DNA of 64,000 bases from Aliiroseovarius sediminis (lineage in GTDB: Bacteria > Pseudomonadota > Alphaproteobacteria > Rhodobacterales > Rhodobacteraceae): contig NZ_JALBYP010000038.1 of assembly GCF_022678485.1 (NCBI RefSeq), positions 62,001 through 126,000 on the forward strand, written 5' to 3'. This document shows positions 1-8,511 of this stretch, piece by piece; position 1 is the first letter of the stretch, and each line of letters begins with the position of its first letter. The notes under the pieces were generated by a model, which did not search any database, had not been told where the DNA came from, and saw only the letters and a program-made list of their open reading frames with translations. The translations under genes and the position numbers were made by a program.

Positions 1-1
1 G

Positions 2-256
2 CAAGCGATCACCGACTGGAAGGTTCAGAAATACGAAGATACCGCGACACGCGTTCGCCTGTTTCCCCAGACCGGGCGCAGTCATCAGTTGCGAGTGCAT
101 ATGAAGGAAATCGGCCACCCCATTCTGGGCGATCCTTTCTATGCCAAAGGCGAGGCGCGTGATGCCCCGCGCTTGATGTTACACGCCGAAAGCCTGCGCC
201 TGCGCCACCCGGATGGTGGGAAAGGGCTGACCTTCAAGGCGAAGTGCCGGTTCTGA
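2..256 (+). CDS. RluA-family pseudouridine synthase, C-terminal part
   Basis: The window opens inside this gene; 84 C-terminal residues are visible before the TGA at 254-256. RluA-family enzymes isomerise uridine to pseudouridine in rRNA or tRNA. The fragment contains the family's C-terminal signature, a Gly-Arg-x-His-Gln-Leu-Arg-Val-His stretch followed by Gly-His-Pro-Ile-Leu-Gly-Asp, which is the conserved block after the catalytic Asp domain. The catalytic Asp lies upstream of the window, so substrate specificity (RluA, RluC, RluD or TruC) cannot be decided. Confidence 0.88.
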   Translation, partial: QAITDWKVQKYEDTATRVRLFPQTGRSHQLRVHMKEIGHPILGDPFYAKGEARDAPRLMLHAESLRLRHPDGGKGLTFKAKCRF

Positions 257-335
257 AGGGGATGGTTGCAGGGCAGTTCCCCTTGCCGCTGGCGCTGCTT
301 CCTGCTTGACTGCACCCACCTTGAAGGAGTTCCCA

Positions 336-1463
336 ATGTTCCAGCCCGTCATCTCTGGCACCGGTGTGTTCACCCCGGATCAAATCATCACCAACGCAGA
401 ACTGGTCAAGGCATTCAACGCCTATGCCGACAAGATGAACGCGCAGAACGCCGATGCCATCGCGGCGGGCGAGGTTGAGCCGATCGGGCATTCAAGCGAG
501 GAATTCATCGTGTCTGCGTCAGGTATCCAGCAGCGGTATGTGATGGACAAGTCGGGCGTCTTAGACCCTGATATCATGCACCCGACCCTGCGTGAACGCA
601 GCGATGATGAACCGGGGATTATGACCGAAATGGGGGTGGATGCTTGCAAGAAGGCACTTGCCAAGGCCGAGTGCGACGCCAGCGACGTGGACCTGATCAT
701 TTGCGCGGCGTCAAACCTTGAACGCGCCTATCCGGCGGTGGCCATTGAAATTCAACAGGCGCTGGGCGCGGGCGGCTTTGCCTTTGACATGAACGTTGCC
801 TGCTCCTCGGCCACGTTCGGCATTCAGGCCGCCGCTGACATGATCCGGTCAGGGTCGGTCAAGCGCGCTTTGGTCGTCAACCCAGAAATATGTTCGGCCC
901 ATCTGGAATGGCGCGACCGTGATTGCCATTTCATCTTTGGCGACGTGGCAACAGCCACCTTGCTGGAACGGAAAGAGGATGCGAAAGGCGAGCATTTCGA
1001 CATCCTGTCCACCCGCTGCCTGACGCAGTTTTCCAACAACATACGCAACAATAACGGTTTCCTGCGCCGCACGCGCGAGACGACCGAGGCGCTGCCGGAT
1101 CGCCGCGACATGCAGTTCATGCAGAACGGTCGGAAGGTGTTCAAAGAGGTGCTGCCCATCGTTTCGAAACACATCCTTGGGCATATTGATGACATCGGAG
1201 TGAAGCCCGATGATCTGAAGCGGCTTTGGCTGCACCAGGCCAACAAGTCGATGAATGATTTTCTTGGCAAGAAGGTGTTGGGCCGGACGCCCGAGGACGG
1301 CGAGCAGCCGAACATCTTGCAAGACTATGCCAACACCTCGTCCGCGGGGTCGATTATCGCGTTCTCGAAATATTCGGACGATTTGGAGCCGGGGGACACT
1401 GGCGTCATTTGTTCCTTCGGAGCGGGATATTCGGTTGGGTCTGTCGTGGTGCGGCGGGCTTAG
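336..1463 (+). CDS. beta-ketoacyl-ACP synthase III (FabH-like)
   Basis: A 375-residue thiolase-fold condensing enzyme. The triad of FabH-type enzymes is visible: Cys156 in an Ala-Cys-Ser-Ser context, His300 in Leu-His-Gln-Ala-Asn and Asn333 in Ala-Asn-Thr-Ser-Ser-Ala-Gly. FabH enzymes condense an acyl-CoA with malonyl-ACP to start fatty acid synthesis. This longer subtype (375 versus about 320 residues) resembles the proteobacterial second copies that accept medium-chain acyl-CoA, so it need not be the essential housekeeping FabH. I chose ATG 336 over the upstream TTG at 306 because GAAGGAG (323-329) sits 6 nt before it. It stands alone between the pseudouridine synthase and a lipoprotein gene; substrate is an inference. 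Confidence 0.88.
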   Translation: MFQPVISGTGVFTPDQIITNAELVKAFNAYADKMNAQNADAIAAGEVEPIGHSSEEFIVSASGIQQRYVMDKSGVLDPDIMHPTLRERSDDEPGIMTEMGVDACKKALAKAECDASDVDLIICAASNLERAYPAVAIEIQQALGAGGFAFDMNVACSSATFGIQAAADMIRSGSVKRALVVNPEICSAHLEWRDRDCHFIFGDVATATLLERKEDAKGEHFDILSTRCLTQFSNNIRNNNGFLRRTRETTEALPDRRDMQFMQNGRKVFKEVLPIVSKHILGHIDDIGVKPDDLKRLWLHQANKSMNDFLGKKVLGRTPEDGEQPNILQDYANTSSAGSIIAFSKYSDDLEPGDTGVICSFGAGYSVGSVVVRRA

Positions 1464-1532
1464 GGGCGCAAAGTGATCCACGGCGGTCCTTTTGGCGTAA
1501 TACCCCCAATCTAACAACGCGCTGGGGGCAAG

Positions 1533-2060
1533 ATGAGACTGAAACTTTCCGCTTTGGCTTGTGTTCTATTGATCGGATGCAGCGGCGCGCCTGATCTGGA
1601 TGATCCCAAGCTCAGCACCCGCGAGCTGAACCTAGAGGAATTCTTCGAAGGCAAAACCGTTGCTCACGGTCAATTTCAAGACCTGTTTGGTAATGTGAAA
1701 CGGCGTTTTGAGGTGGATATCACCGGCACTTGGGATGGGCAGACGCTGACGCTGGTCGAGGATTTCACCTATGCTGATGGCAGCACGGAACAGCGGATCT
1801 GGACCCTGAACAAGACGGGCAAGGAGACGTGGTCCGGCACCGCGCCCGGCGTCATTGGCACCGCCCAAGGTGAAGAACGCGGTGACACGTTCAATTGGAC
1901 GTATCGGATCGACTTGCCGGGACGGGACGGCGATACGACGCGGGTCGATTTTGATGACTGGATGTGGCTTCTGACCGAGGGCCGGATACTGAACCGCGCC
2001 TATGTCAAGAAATTTGGCGTCACAGTAGGCGAGGCAATCATCGTGTTTGAAAAGTCGTAA
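1533..2060 (+). CDS. DUF3833 family lipoprotein
   Basis: A 175-residue protein with a short lipoprotein signal peptide: Arg and Lys near the N-terminus, a Leu/Ala/Val core and a lipobox Leu-Ile-Gly-Cys with Cys at residue 16. The mature part fits the DUF3833 family: a Phe-Phe-Glu-Gly-Lys motif early, a predicted all-beta body and a Trp-x-Trp pair near the C-terminus. No biochemical function is established for the family; an envelope location is inferred from the lipobox. It is followed immediately by a strong terminator and looks monocistronic. Confidence 0.8.
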   Translation: MRLKLSALACVLLIGCSGAPDLDDPKLSTRELNLEEFFEGKTVAHGQFQDLFGNVKRRFEVDITGTWDGQTLTLVEDFTYADGSTEQRIWTLNKTGKETWSGTAPGVIGTAQGEERGDTFNWTYRIDLPGRDGDTTRVDFDDWMWLLTEGRILNRAYVKKFGVTVGEAIIVFEKS

Positions 2061-2070
2061 TTTTAAAAGA

Positions 2071-2095
2071 AAAGGCCCGCAGGGCGCGGGCCTTT
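2071..2095 (+). terminator. rho-independent terminator after the DUF3833 gene
   Basis: Perfect 10-bp inverted repeat, arms 2071-2080 and 2086-2095, 5-nt loop, GC-rich core flanked by A and T runs. It lies 11 nt after the stop at 2060 and between convergent genes, so it can serve both strands. Confidence 0.85.
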
Positions 2096-2114
2096 CTTGT
2101 TATCGGGTGGTTGA

Positions 2115-3554
2115 TCAATCGTTTGACCAGCCCGATACGGCTTTGACCTCAAGGAAATCTTCGATCCCCCAAACGCCACCTTCGCGCCCGTTGCCGGACT
2201 GTTTGTAGCCGCCAAAAGGCGAGCCCGGCGCGCGCGATGTGCCGTTCATCTCGACCATGCCCGACCGCATCTTTCGGGCCATCCGGTTGGCGCGGGCGCC
2301 GTCTTGGGTTTGCACATAGTTGGTCAGGCCATAGACGGTGTCGTTTGCAATCTCGACCGCATCTTCTTCGGTGTCGAAGGGGATCATCGCCATCACAGGG
2401 CCAAAGATTTCTTCGCGGGCGATCGTCATGTCGTTGGACACATCGGCAAAGATCGTGGGCTTGACGAAATAACCCTTGTTCAGACCTTCGGGACGCCCCG
2501 TGCCACCCGTTATCAGTCGCGCACCTTCGTCGATGCCGGCCTGAATCAGGTCCTGAATTTTATTCCATTGTGTTTCGCTGACCACCGGGCCGATATGGTC
2601 GCCTTCTTTGCTGGCGGGGCCAACCTGCACCTTTTCAGCGGCCTCGTGGGCGGTTTCGATCGCTTGGTCATAAACGCTGCGCTGCACCAGCATCCGCGAT
2701 GGCGCGTTACAGCTTTGCCCGGTGTTCTGCATCATGTGACGCACGCCGCGCACCACGGCCTTGTCGTCGGCATCGTCAAAGATGATGTTTGCGCCCTTGC
2801 CGCCCAGCTCAAGGCTGACGCGTTTCAGGGTGTCGGCGGCGGCTTTCGAAATGGCGATGCCCGCACGGGTCGAGCCGGTGAAGCTGACCATATCCACATC
2901 CGGGTGAGTAGACAGTTGGGTGCCAACGCCCACGCCGTCACCGTTGACCATGTTGTAGACACCGGCGGGGAAGCCGGCTTCGTCCACAATCTCGCTCCAG
3001 ACAATCGAGGAAAGCGGCGCGATCTCGGACGGTTTCAAAACCATTGTGCAGCCTGCTGCCATTGCCGCCACGACCTTTAGCGACACTTGGTTCATTGGCC
3101 AGTTCCACGGCGTGATCAGCGCGCAAACACCGATGGGTTCATAGAGGATGCGATCATTGGGCGCGTGTGCCCCCAGCATCCGATCAAATTCGAAATCCTT
3201 GAATGCGGTGAGGAAGTTCTGGGTGTGAAAGAACCCCGCGCCGGTCTGCGATGAACGGGCCAGATCAATGGGCGCGCCCATTTCCATGCTGATCGCTTCG
3301 GCCATGTCATCCGCGCGTTTCTGATAGACCTCTAGCAGCTTCTCAATCAGGGCCAACCGGTCTTCTTTTTTGGAAAAGCCCCAATCCGCAAACGCAGCCT
3401 TCGCTGCGGCGACGGCGGCATCCGTGTCGGCCTGCGCACCAAGCGAGATCACCGCGCAAACCTCTTCTGTCGACGGGTCGATGACGTTGAAGTCGTTGGC
3501 AGCAGCGGGGGCAACCCACTGGCCGTTGATATAGAAATCGCGTTTCTCGATCAT
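2115..3554 (-). CDS. NAD(P)-dependent aldehyde dehydrogenase
   Basis: A 479-residue protein of the aldehyde dehydrogenase superfamily, which oxidises aldehydes to acids with NAD(P). Active-site elements are in the expected order: Asn151 in Pro-Trp-Asn-Trp-Pro, Lys173 in Lys-Pro-Ser-Glu, the cofactor loop Phe-Thr-Gly-Ser-Thr, general base Glu249 in Leu-Glu-Leu-Gly-Gly-Lys and nucleophile Cys282 in Gly-Gln-Ser-Cys. The open frame extends upstream to 3761, but ATG 3554 is preferred because AAAGGAG precedes it and the protein then begins where the family does. The substrate cannot be named. It is divergent from the peroxiredoxin gene. Confidence 0.9.
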   Translation of the reverse strand: MIEKRDFYINGQWVAPAAANDFNVIDPSTEEVCAVISLGAQADTDAAVAAAKAAFADWGFSKKEDRLALIEKLLEVYQKRADDMAEAISMEMGAPIDLARSSQTGAGFFHTQNFLTAFKDFEFDRMLGAHAPNDRILYEPIGVCALITPWNWPMNQVSLKVVAAMAAGCTMVLKPSEIAPLSSIVWSEIVDEAGFPAGVYNMVNGDGVGVGTQLSTHPDVDMVSFTGSTRAGIAISKAAADTLKRVSLELGGKGANIIFDDADDKAVVRGVRHMMQNTGQSCNAPSRMLVQRSVYDQAIETAHEAAEKVQVGPASKEGDHIGPVVSETQWNKIQDLIQAGIDEGARLITGGTGRPEGLNKGYFVKPTIFADVSNDMTIAREEIFGPVMAMIPFDTEEDAVEIANDTVYGLTNYVQTQDGARANRMARKMRSGMVEMNGTSRAPGSPFGGYKQSGNGREGGVWGIEDFLEVKAVSGWSND

Positions 3555-3744
3555 AGCAGTCTCCTTTCCGGGAATTGAAGTCACTGTGGCACCGCGATTC
3601 ACGCGGTGCAACCCTTGGCTGATAAATTTGATCAAATTTTTTGACGCAGATAATTTTTCCACTTGCCAACGCTTCGGACCTTTAAAAACCGGTCGCAAAG
3701 CGTACGTTATGGAGTGACAGAAATACTTGGATAGGAGAAAGCCC

Positions 3745-4398
3745 ATGGGACTTCGCATCAATGATATCGTGCCTGATTTTACAGCCGAAACAGATCAGGG
3801 AAAAATTAGCTTTCATGACTGGATTGGTGACAGTTGGGCCATCCTGTTTTCGCACCCCAAAGACTTCACCCCGGTTTGCACGACGGAATTTGGTGCGGTG
3901 GCGCAATTGGCCGACGAATGGCAAAAGCGTGGCACGAAAGTAATCGGCTTGTCTGTTGATAGCGCGGATGAACACGTGACTTGGAAAAAAGACATTGAAG
4001 GTCAAGCTGGCGCCAAAGCCGGGTTCCCGATCATTGCCGACGAGGATCTGGCAGTGTCCAAGATGTTCGACATGCTGCCCGCCGAGGCTTATCTGCCCGA
4101 CGGACGCACCGCTGCCGATTCCGCATCGGTTCGGTCGGTTTTCATCATCTCGCCTGATAAAAAGGTGCAGTTGATCATGACCTACCCCATGTCAGTCGGT
4201 CGTAACTTTGCCGAGGTGCTGCGCGCCCTTGATGGTCTGCAAGCCACTTATGAGACACCGATTGCAACGCCCGCCAACTGGGTGAAAGGCGAAGATGTGA
4301 TCGTCGCGCTGTCGCTGTCGGATGACGAAGCCAAGGCCAAATTCGGCGACGTGGACATCAAGCTGCCCTATCTGCGCACCACCGCCGACCCGACCTGA
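3745..4398 (+). CDS. 1-Cys peroxiredoxin (Prx6 type)
   Basis: A 217-residue thiol peroxidase that reduces hydrogen peroxide and organic peroxides, probably in the cytosol since no signal peptide is present. The peroxidatic Cys45 sits in the Pro-Val-Cys-Thr-Thr-Glu motif, preceded by His-Pro-Lys-Asp-Phe-Thr. The long C-terminal domain and total length match the Prx6 group rather than the shorter AhpC group. ATG 3745 is chosen over TTG 3727 because AGGAG (3733-3737) is correctly spaced. The gene is monocistronic, divergent from the aldehyde dehydrogenase and followed by a terminator. Confidence 0.93.
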   Translation: MGLRINDIVPDFTAETDQGKISFHDWIGDSWAILFSHPKDFTPVCTTEFGAVAQLADEWQKRGTKVIGLSVDSADEHVTWKKDIEGQAGAKAGFPIIADEDLAVSKMFDMLPAEAYLPDGRTAADSASVRSVFIISPDKKVQLIMTYPMSVGRNFAEVLRALDGLQATYETPIATPANWVKGEDVIVALSLSDDEAKAKFGDVDIKLPYLRTTADPT

Positions 4399-4422
4399 GT
4401 TGCAAACGACCAGTTTGTGATA

Positions 4423-4450
4423 AAGCCCGCAGCGAATGTTGCGGGCTTTT
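4423..4450 (+). terminator. rho-independent terminator after the peroxiredoxin gene
   Basis: Inverted repeat with 9-bp arms (4423-4431 and 4440-4448), 8-nt loop and a four-T tail. It separates the peroxiredoxin gene from the convergent fahA. Confidence 0.85.
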
Positions 4451-4477
4451 ATTATAGCGTGAAGCCCGCGCGCGCAT

Positions 4478-5734
4478 CTATTTGGGCCAAGTGACAGCGG
4501 GCAGGATCTTTCCGACACAATCACCAAAGCCAATTTGGAAACCGTCACCCTTCGCTGCCCCGCGCAGGGTCAGGGTGTCGCCGTCCTCGATAAAGGTTCG
4601 TATCTCGCCTGTGTCCAGCGTGAACGCCTCCTGCCCGCCCCAGCTCATTTCCATCAACGAGCCATATTCGGATCTTGCCGGACCCGAGATCGTGCCCGAC
4701 CCCAGCAAATCGCCCACATTCATGGCGCAGCCCCCAACGGCGTGATGGGCCAGTTGCTCGGCCGCAGAATAATACATGCGGGTATAGTTTGTGTTACCAA
4801 TCACACTGGATTTATCTGCGCCTTCAGGCTGTATCAGCACCTGAAGGTTGATGTCATAAAGACCGGCCTTCGTGCTTTCCAGATAGGGCAGCAATGTCTG
4901 TTCGCGCGGTGGGGTGGGCGCGCGAAACGGCTCTAACGCGGCGGCTGTTACGATCCACGGGGAAATTGACGTGCCGAAAGCTTTGCCCTGAAACGGCCCC
5001 AGCGGTTGATATTCCCAGCCCTGAATATCACGCGCAGACCAGTCGTTCAGAAGGACGTAGCCGAAGATCATATCGTCGGCCTCGTCGACCGTGATCGGCT
5101 GACCGAAGGCGGACGCCTTGCCGACGATTGCACCCATCTCAAGCTCGATATCCAGACGGGTAGAGGGGCCGAAGCTGGGAACTTCGGCACCCGGCGCTTT
5201 GCGTTGACCGTTGGGGCGGTGAATTGGTGTGCCCGAGATTACGACAGACGACGCGCGCCCGTTATAGCCGATCGGGATATGCAGCCAGTTCGCGGGCAGA
5301 TCGGGTGATCCGCGCAGAATGGCACCCATGTTCGCGGCGTGCTGACGACCGGCATAGAAATCGGTGTATTCCGAGACTGCGAAGGGCATCAAAAGCTCTG
5401 CGTCGGCCATCGGGACAAGATGTGCTTCGATTTCTTTCTGAAAATGCGACCCCTCCTTGAGCATCTCATTCAGTTTGGTGCGAAACTCAGCCCAAATCTC
5501 AGACCCCAGCTCCATGAATTCGTTCCACATACCTGATGCGAAAACAGGGCATGAGGCGTATTCGAAATACTCGTTTTCCAGTGCGGTCACATCAAGGATC
5601 ATGTCGCCAATTGCAACGCCACAGCGCGGTTCCTGATCCCCGGCGGAAAAAACCCCATAGGGAAGGTTGTTCAACGGGAAGGGTGTGCGGGCGGAGTTGG
5701 CGCTGTCCACCCAGGATTTCTTCAATTGGCTCAT
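4478..5734 (-). CDS. fahA: fumarylacetoacetase
   Basis: A 418-residue enzyme that hydrolyses 4-fumarylacetoacetate to fumarate and acetoacetate, the last step of tyrosine/homogentisate degradation. The N-terminal beta domain begins with Asn-Asn-Leu-Pro-Tyr-Gly-Val-Phe. The catalytic domain shows Asp-Phe-Tyr-Ala-Gly-Arg-Gln-His-Ala, with the Asp and His expected at the metal/active site, and a Gly-Ser-Gly-Thr-Ile-Ser-Gly segment. ATG 5734 is chosen because GAGGA precedes it; upstream codons to 5776 stay open but overlap the maiA remnant. It is the last gene of the hmgA operon on this strand. Confidence 0.95.
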   Translation of the reverse strand: MSQLKKSWVDSANSARTPFPLNNLPYGVFSAGDQEPRCGVAIGDMILDVTALENEYFEYASCPVFASGMWNEFMELGSEIWAEFRTKLNEMLKEGSHFQKEIEAHLVPMADAELLMPFAVSEYTDFYAGRQHAANMGAILRGSPDLPANWLHIPIGYNGRASSVVISGTPIHRPNGQRKAPGAEVPSFGPSTRLDIELEMGAIVGKASAFGQPITVDEADDMIFGYVLLNDWSARDIQGWEYQPLGPFQGKAFGTSISPWIVTAAALEPFRAPTPPREQTLLPYLESTKAGLYDINLQVLIQPEGADKSSVIGNTNYTRMYYSAAEQLAHHAVGGCAMNVGDLLGSGTISGPARSEYGSLMEMSWGGQEAFTLDTGEIRTFIEDGDTLTLRGAAKGDGFQIGFGDCVGKILPAVTWPK

Positions 5735-5777
5735 TGCGTCCTCATCAGCAAGTGGCTGTGCTTCGGGCCCGGTCAAT

Positions 5778-6028
5778 CTAGGTCAGGCGGGGATAGGGGC
5801 TCAGATCCAGGCCTTGACCCCGTGCATTGCAATAGCGCGACACAAGACAGATATTCGCCTGCGCCGGGGCCAGAAGGGTGGCGGTTTTCGTACAATACGC
5901 AGCCGTATGCAGGCGGCCCCATCCGTCCTGAGATGGGCCAGGACATGCTTTGCGCTGATCCCCTTGAGGTTCAACGCAATGCGCATGCGGTAAGCCGCCG
6001 TGGACTGCCAATGAGTGTAGAGCACCAT
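5778..6028 (-). pseudogene. maiA: remnant of maleylacetoacetate isomerase (maiA)
   Basis: Between hmgA and fahA, where maiA is expected, only about 250 bp remain instead of about 640. From ATG 6028 the first 30 or so codons read like the N-terminus of MaiA/zeta-class glutathione transferases (Met-Val-Leu-Tyr, Ser-Thr-Ala-Ala-Tyr-Arg-Met-Arg-Ile-Ala-Leu-Asn-Leu-Lys-Gly). In a different frame, ending at the TAG at 5778, are residues typical of its C-terminus (Asn-Ile-Cys-Leu-Val, Tyr-x-Asn-Ala-Arg, Asp-Leu-Ser-Pro-Tyr-Pro). The middle of the protein is gone and the ends are out of frame. The start still overlaps the hmgA stop as TAATG, so the old operon junction is preserved. No functional enzyme can come from it. 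Confidence 0.8.
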
Positions 6029-7380
6029 TACTTTTTACCCGGTGTGCCGTCAAATTTCTTCTCAAGGCTGTCCCAGCAGTCGATGTAATCGTCTTGCAAA
6101 GGTGCCTCTTGCGCGGCGAAGGCGGTCAGGTGCTGCGGGAACCGGGTTTCGAACATGAAAGACATAGTATTTTCCAGCTTTTCAGGGCCGAGGTTCGAGT
6201 TTGACGCGCCCTCGAACGCGTCACGATCTGGACCGTGCGGCAGCATCATGTTGTGCAGGCTGACACCACCTGGCACAAAGCCCTGCGGCTTGGCATCATA
6301 TTGGCCATAAATGTTGCCCATTAACTCGGACATGATGTTCTTGTGATACCACGGCGGGCGGAACGTGTTTTCCGCCACCATCCAGCGGTCTCGGAACAGA
6401 ACGAAGTCGATATTCGCCGTGCCTGGCTGACCGGAAGGGGCCGTTAGCACGGTGAAGATCGACGGGTCGGGGTGGTCAAACAGGATTGCCCCAACCGGGC
6501 AGTACGTTGTCAGGTCGTATTTGTAAGGTGCATAGTTCCCGTGCCATGCGACAACGTCCAAAGGCGACTGCCCAATCTGGGTCTTATGAAACTGCCCGCA
6601 CCATTTGATGGTGATGGTTGATGGCACTTCGCGATCCTCGAACGCCGCGACGGGGGCTTTGAAATCACGTGGATTTGCCATGCAGTTGGCGCCGATCGGG
6701 CCGCGCTCTGGCATCTCGAATTTCTGGCCATAGTTTTCGCAAACGAAGCCGCGCGCGGGACCCTCCAGCAGCTCCACCCGATAGACCAGACCACGTGGGA
6801 TGATGGCGATTTCCTGCGGGGCAAGGTCAATGATTCCAAGCTCGGTGTAAAACCGCAAATTGCCTTGTTGCGGCACGACCAAAAGCTCGCTGTCAGCGGA
6901 ATAGAAATAATCGTCCACCATCGATTCCGTCACCAGATAGATATGAGATGCCATACCAATCTGCGTATTCACGTCGCCAGCCGTGGTTATCGTGCGCATG
7001 CCGGTGATCCAGTTCAGACCGTCGGTTGCGGGAACCGGATCCCACCGGTATTGACCCAGGCTGATCAAATCGGGGACCACATGCGGCGCGGTTTTCCAGT
7101 AAGGCACATCGGTTTTCGTGTACCGCGTGGAATGTTTGACCGATGGCCGGATGCGGTATGTCCACGTTCGTTCAGGCGGGTTCGCGGTAAAGGCGGTGCC
7201 GGAAAGCTGTTCGCCATACAGGCCGTATTGGCATTTCTGAGGGCTATTCATGCCGTGTGGCAGTGCGCCCGGCAGGGCCTCGGTCTCGAAATCATTGGCC
7301 CATCCGGGCATATAGTGTGCCTCGGTCCCGACTGAGGATATTGCGCGTGCCATGTCGCGCCCCAAGCTGCGCTGGTTCAT
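6028..7380 (-). CDS. hmgA: homogentisate 1,2-dioxygenase
   Basis: A 450-residue non-heme iron dioxygenase that opens the ring of homogentisate to maleylacetoacetate. The three iron ligands known for this family align with His346 and Glu352 (Trp-Tyr-His-Lys-Asn-x3-Glu-Leu-Met-Gly) and His382 (Leu-Pro-His-Gly-Pro). Gly-Trp-Ala-Asn-Asp-Phe-x-Thr-Glu-Ala-Leu-Pro-Gly-Ala-Leu-Pro near the N-terminus is also typical. I prefer ATG 7380, with CGAGGT ahead of it, to ATG 7407, which has no clear ribosome site. It leads the operon hmgA-(maiA remnant)-fahA; no dedicated regulator is adjacent. Confidence 0.95.
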   Translation of the reverse strand: MNQRSLGRDMARAISSVGTEAHYMPGWANDFETEALPGALPHGMNSPQKCQYGLYGEQLSGTAFTANPPERTWTYRIRPSVKHSTRYTKTDVPYWKTAPHVVPDLISLGQYRWDPVPATDGLNWITGMRTITTAGDVNTQIGMASHIYLVTESMVDDYFYSADSELLVVPQQGNLRFYTELGIIDLAPQEIAIIPRGLVYRVELLEGPARGFVCENYGQKFEMPERGPIGANCMANPRDFKAPVAAFEDREVPSTITIKWCGQFHKTQIGQSPLDVVAWHGNYAPYKYDLTTYCPVGAILFDHPDPSIFTVLTAPSGQPGTANIDFVLFRDRWMVAENTFRPPWYHKNIMSELMGNIYGQYDAKPQGFVPGGVSLHNMMLPHGPDRDAFEGASNSNLGPEKLENTMSFMFETRFPQHLTAFAAQEAPLQDDYIDCWDSLEKKFDGTPGKK

Positions 7381-7511
7381 CTGAAACCTCGTTTCAATGC
7401 CCGACATGGGCGACCGAGTATGCCCGTAAATGATATTGTTGCGAACGCAATGAGGTCAAGATGGGCGAATTCCCTGCATGATCGCCAATATATTGAGAAC
7501 AATTTGAAAGG

Positions 7512-7526
7512 TTAAACCCGTATAAA
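7512..7526 (+). promoter_or_regulatory. possible CtrA box upstream of motB
   Basis: TTAA-N7-TAAA, one mismatch from the CtrA consensus TTAA-N7-TTAA, 47 nt before the motB start. CtrA is the established flagellar and GTA regulator in Rhodobacterales. One short imperfect match is weak alone; the second match before flgE raises its credibility. Confidence 0.4.
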
Positions 7527-7572
7527 CTTCGCCCCCCTATCACTGTGCGAGGGTGACGAAAGAGGTGGCGAG

Positions 7573-8391
7573 ATGAGCGCTAAGACCAATGCGCCAGTGA
7601 TTATTAAAAGGGTGAAAAAAGTCAGTGGCGGCGGGCATCACGGGGGTGCTTGGAAGGTGGCATATGCCGACTTTGTCACTGCCATGATGGCATTTTTTCT
7701 GCTGATGTGGCTTTTGAATGCGACTACTGAAAAGCAGCGGAAAGGGATCGCGGATTACTTTAATCCGACCATCCAGATTGCGCGTGTGTCCGGCGGCGGT
7801 GATGGGTCGTTTGGCGGTGATAGTGTCTTTGTCGAAGAAACACTGTCGCAAACTGGAAACGGTGGGGTGCCGCGCGATCCGGCCATGACCGACGGCGGCC
7901 CGCATAATGACGCCGCAACGGAAAATGCACGCTTGGAAGAGGTTGGTAAGATGCTGTTTGCCCGCAGCGGTGAAAGCATGGCCAGCGATGATATCGCGCG
8001 CCATATCGTGACGCGAGTCACCGACGAAGGGCTATTGGTCGAGCTATTTGACCTTAACAATGCGCCGTTGTTTGAACCTGACACTGACATACCAAACCCG
8101 ATTTTGGTCGATCTGGTTGCCTTGGTTGCACGGGTGTTCCAACTGGTCGAAAACGGCGTGTCGGTGGAAGGGCATGTGGCGACGCAACCCATCGTGCTGC
8201 TCGAAAATACCGCTTGGTCCTTATCGACGGCCCGCGCCACAAAAATTCGAAAGATGTTGGAGAGGGCGGACTTCCCGCCCGAGCGCATTCACCGTGTAAC
8301 CGGCCACGCCGACCGTGACCCGACGGTGAAAAATGTGGTGGCAATACGAAACAACCGCGTTGAACTGATCCTGCTGCGCGACCGACGCTAA
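7573..8391 (+). CDS. motB: flagellar motor stator protein MotB
   Basis: A 272-residue inner-membrane stator protein. A basic N-terminus precedes one transmembrane helix (about 34-50) that starts with the MotB hallmark Tyr-Ala-Asp-Phe-Val-Thr-Ala-Met-Met-Ala; Asp32 is the proton-binding residue. The periplasmic C-terminal OmpA-like domain (about 140-270) ends with Gly-His-Ala-Asp-Arg and Asn-Asn-Arg-Val-Glu, typical of peptidoglycan binding. GAGGTGG lies just before the ATG. motA is not adjacent, but flgE follows at 120 nt on the same strand. Confidence 0.93.
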   Translation: MSAKTNAPVIIKRVKKVSGGGHHGGAWKVAYADFVTAMMAFFLLMWLLNATTEKQRKGIADYFNPTIQIARVSGGGDGSFGGDSVFVEETLSQTGNGGVPRDPAMTDGGPHNDAATENARLEEVGKMLFARSGESMASDDIARHIVTRVTDEGLLVELFDLNNAPLFEPDTDIPNPILVDLVALVARVFQLVENGVSVEGHVATQPIVLLENTAWSLSTARATKIRKMLERADFPPERIHRVTGHADRDPTVKNVVAIRNNRVELILLRDRR

Positions 8392-8438
8392 ACGATCTGT
8401 GTGGCGCGATAAGATGAGAATACCTCCAATCTTAGCTG

Positions 8439-8453
8439 TTAGCCGTCTGTTAA
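8439..8453 (+). promoter_or_regulatory. possible CtrA box upstream of flgE
   Basis: TTAG-N7-TTAA, one mismatch from the CtrA consensus TTAA-N7-TTAA, 59 nt before the flgE start in the motB-flgE gap. It suggests an internal promoter for flgE-flgK-flgL-flgI. Confidence 0.45.
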
Positions 8454-8511
8454 GGTCAGAGCCGTAAGGATGGAACGTGAGACAAAGACAGATGTAGCAG
8501 AAAGGCGCACC

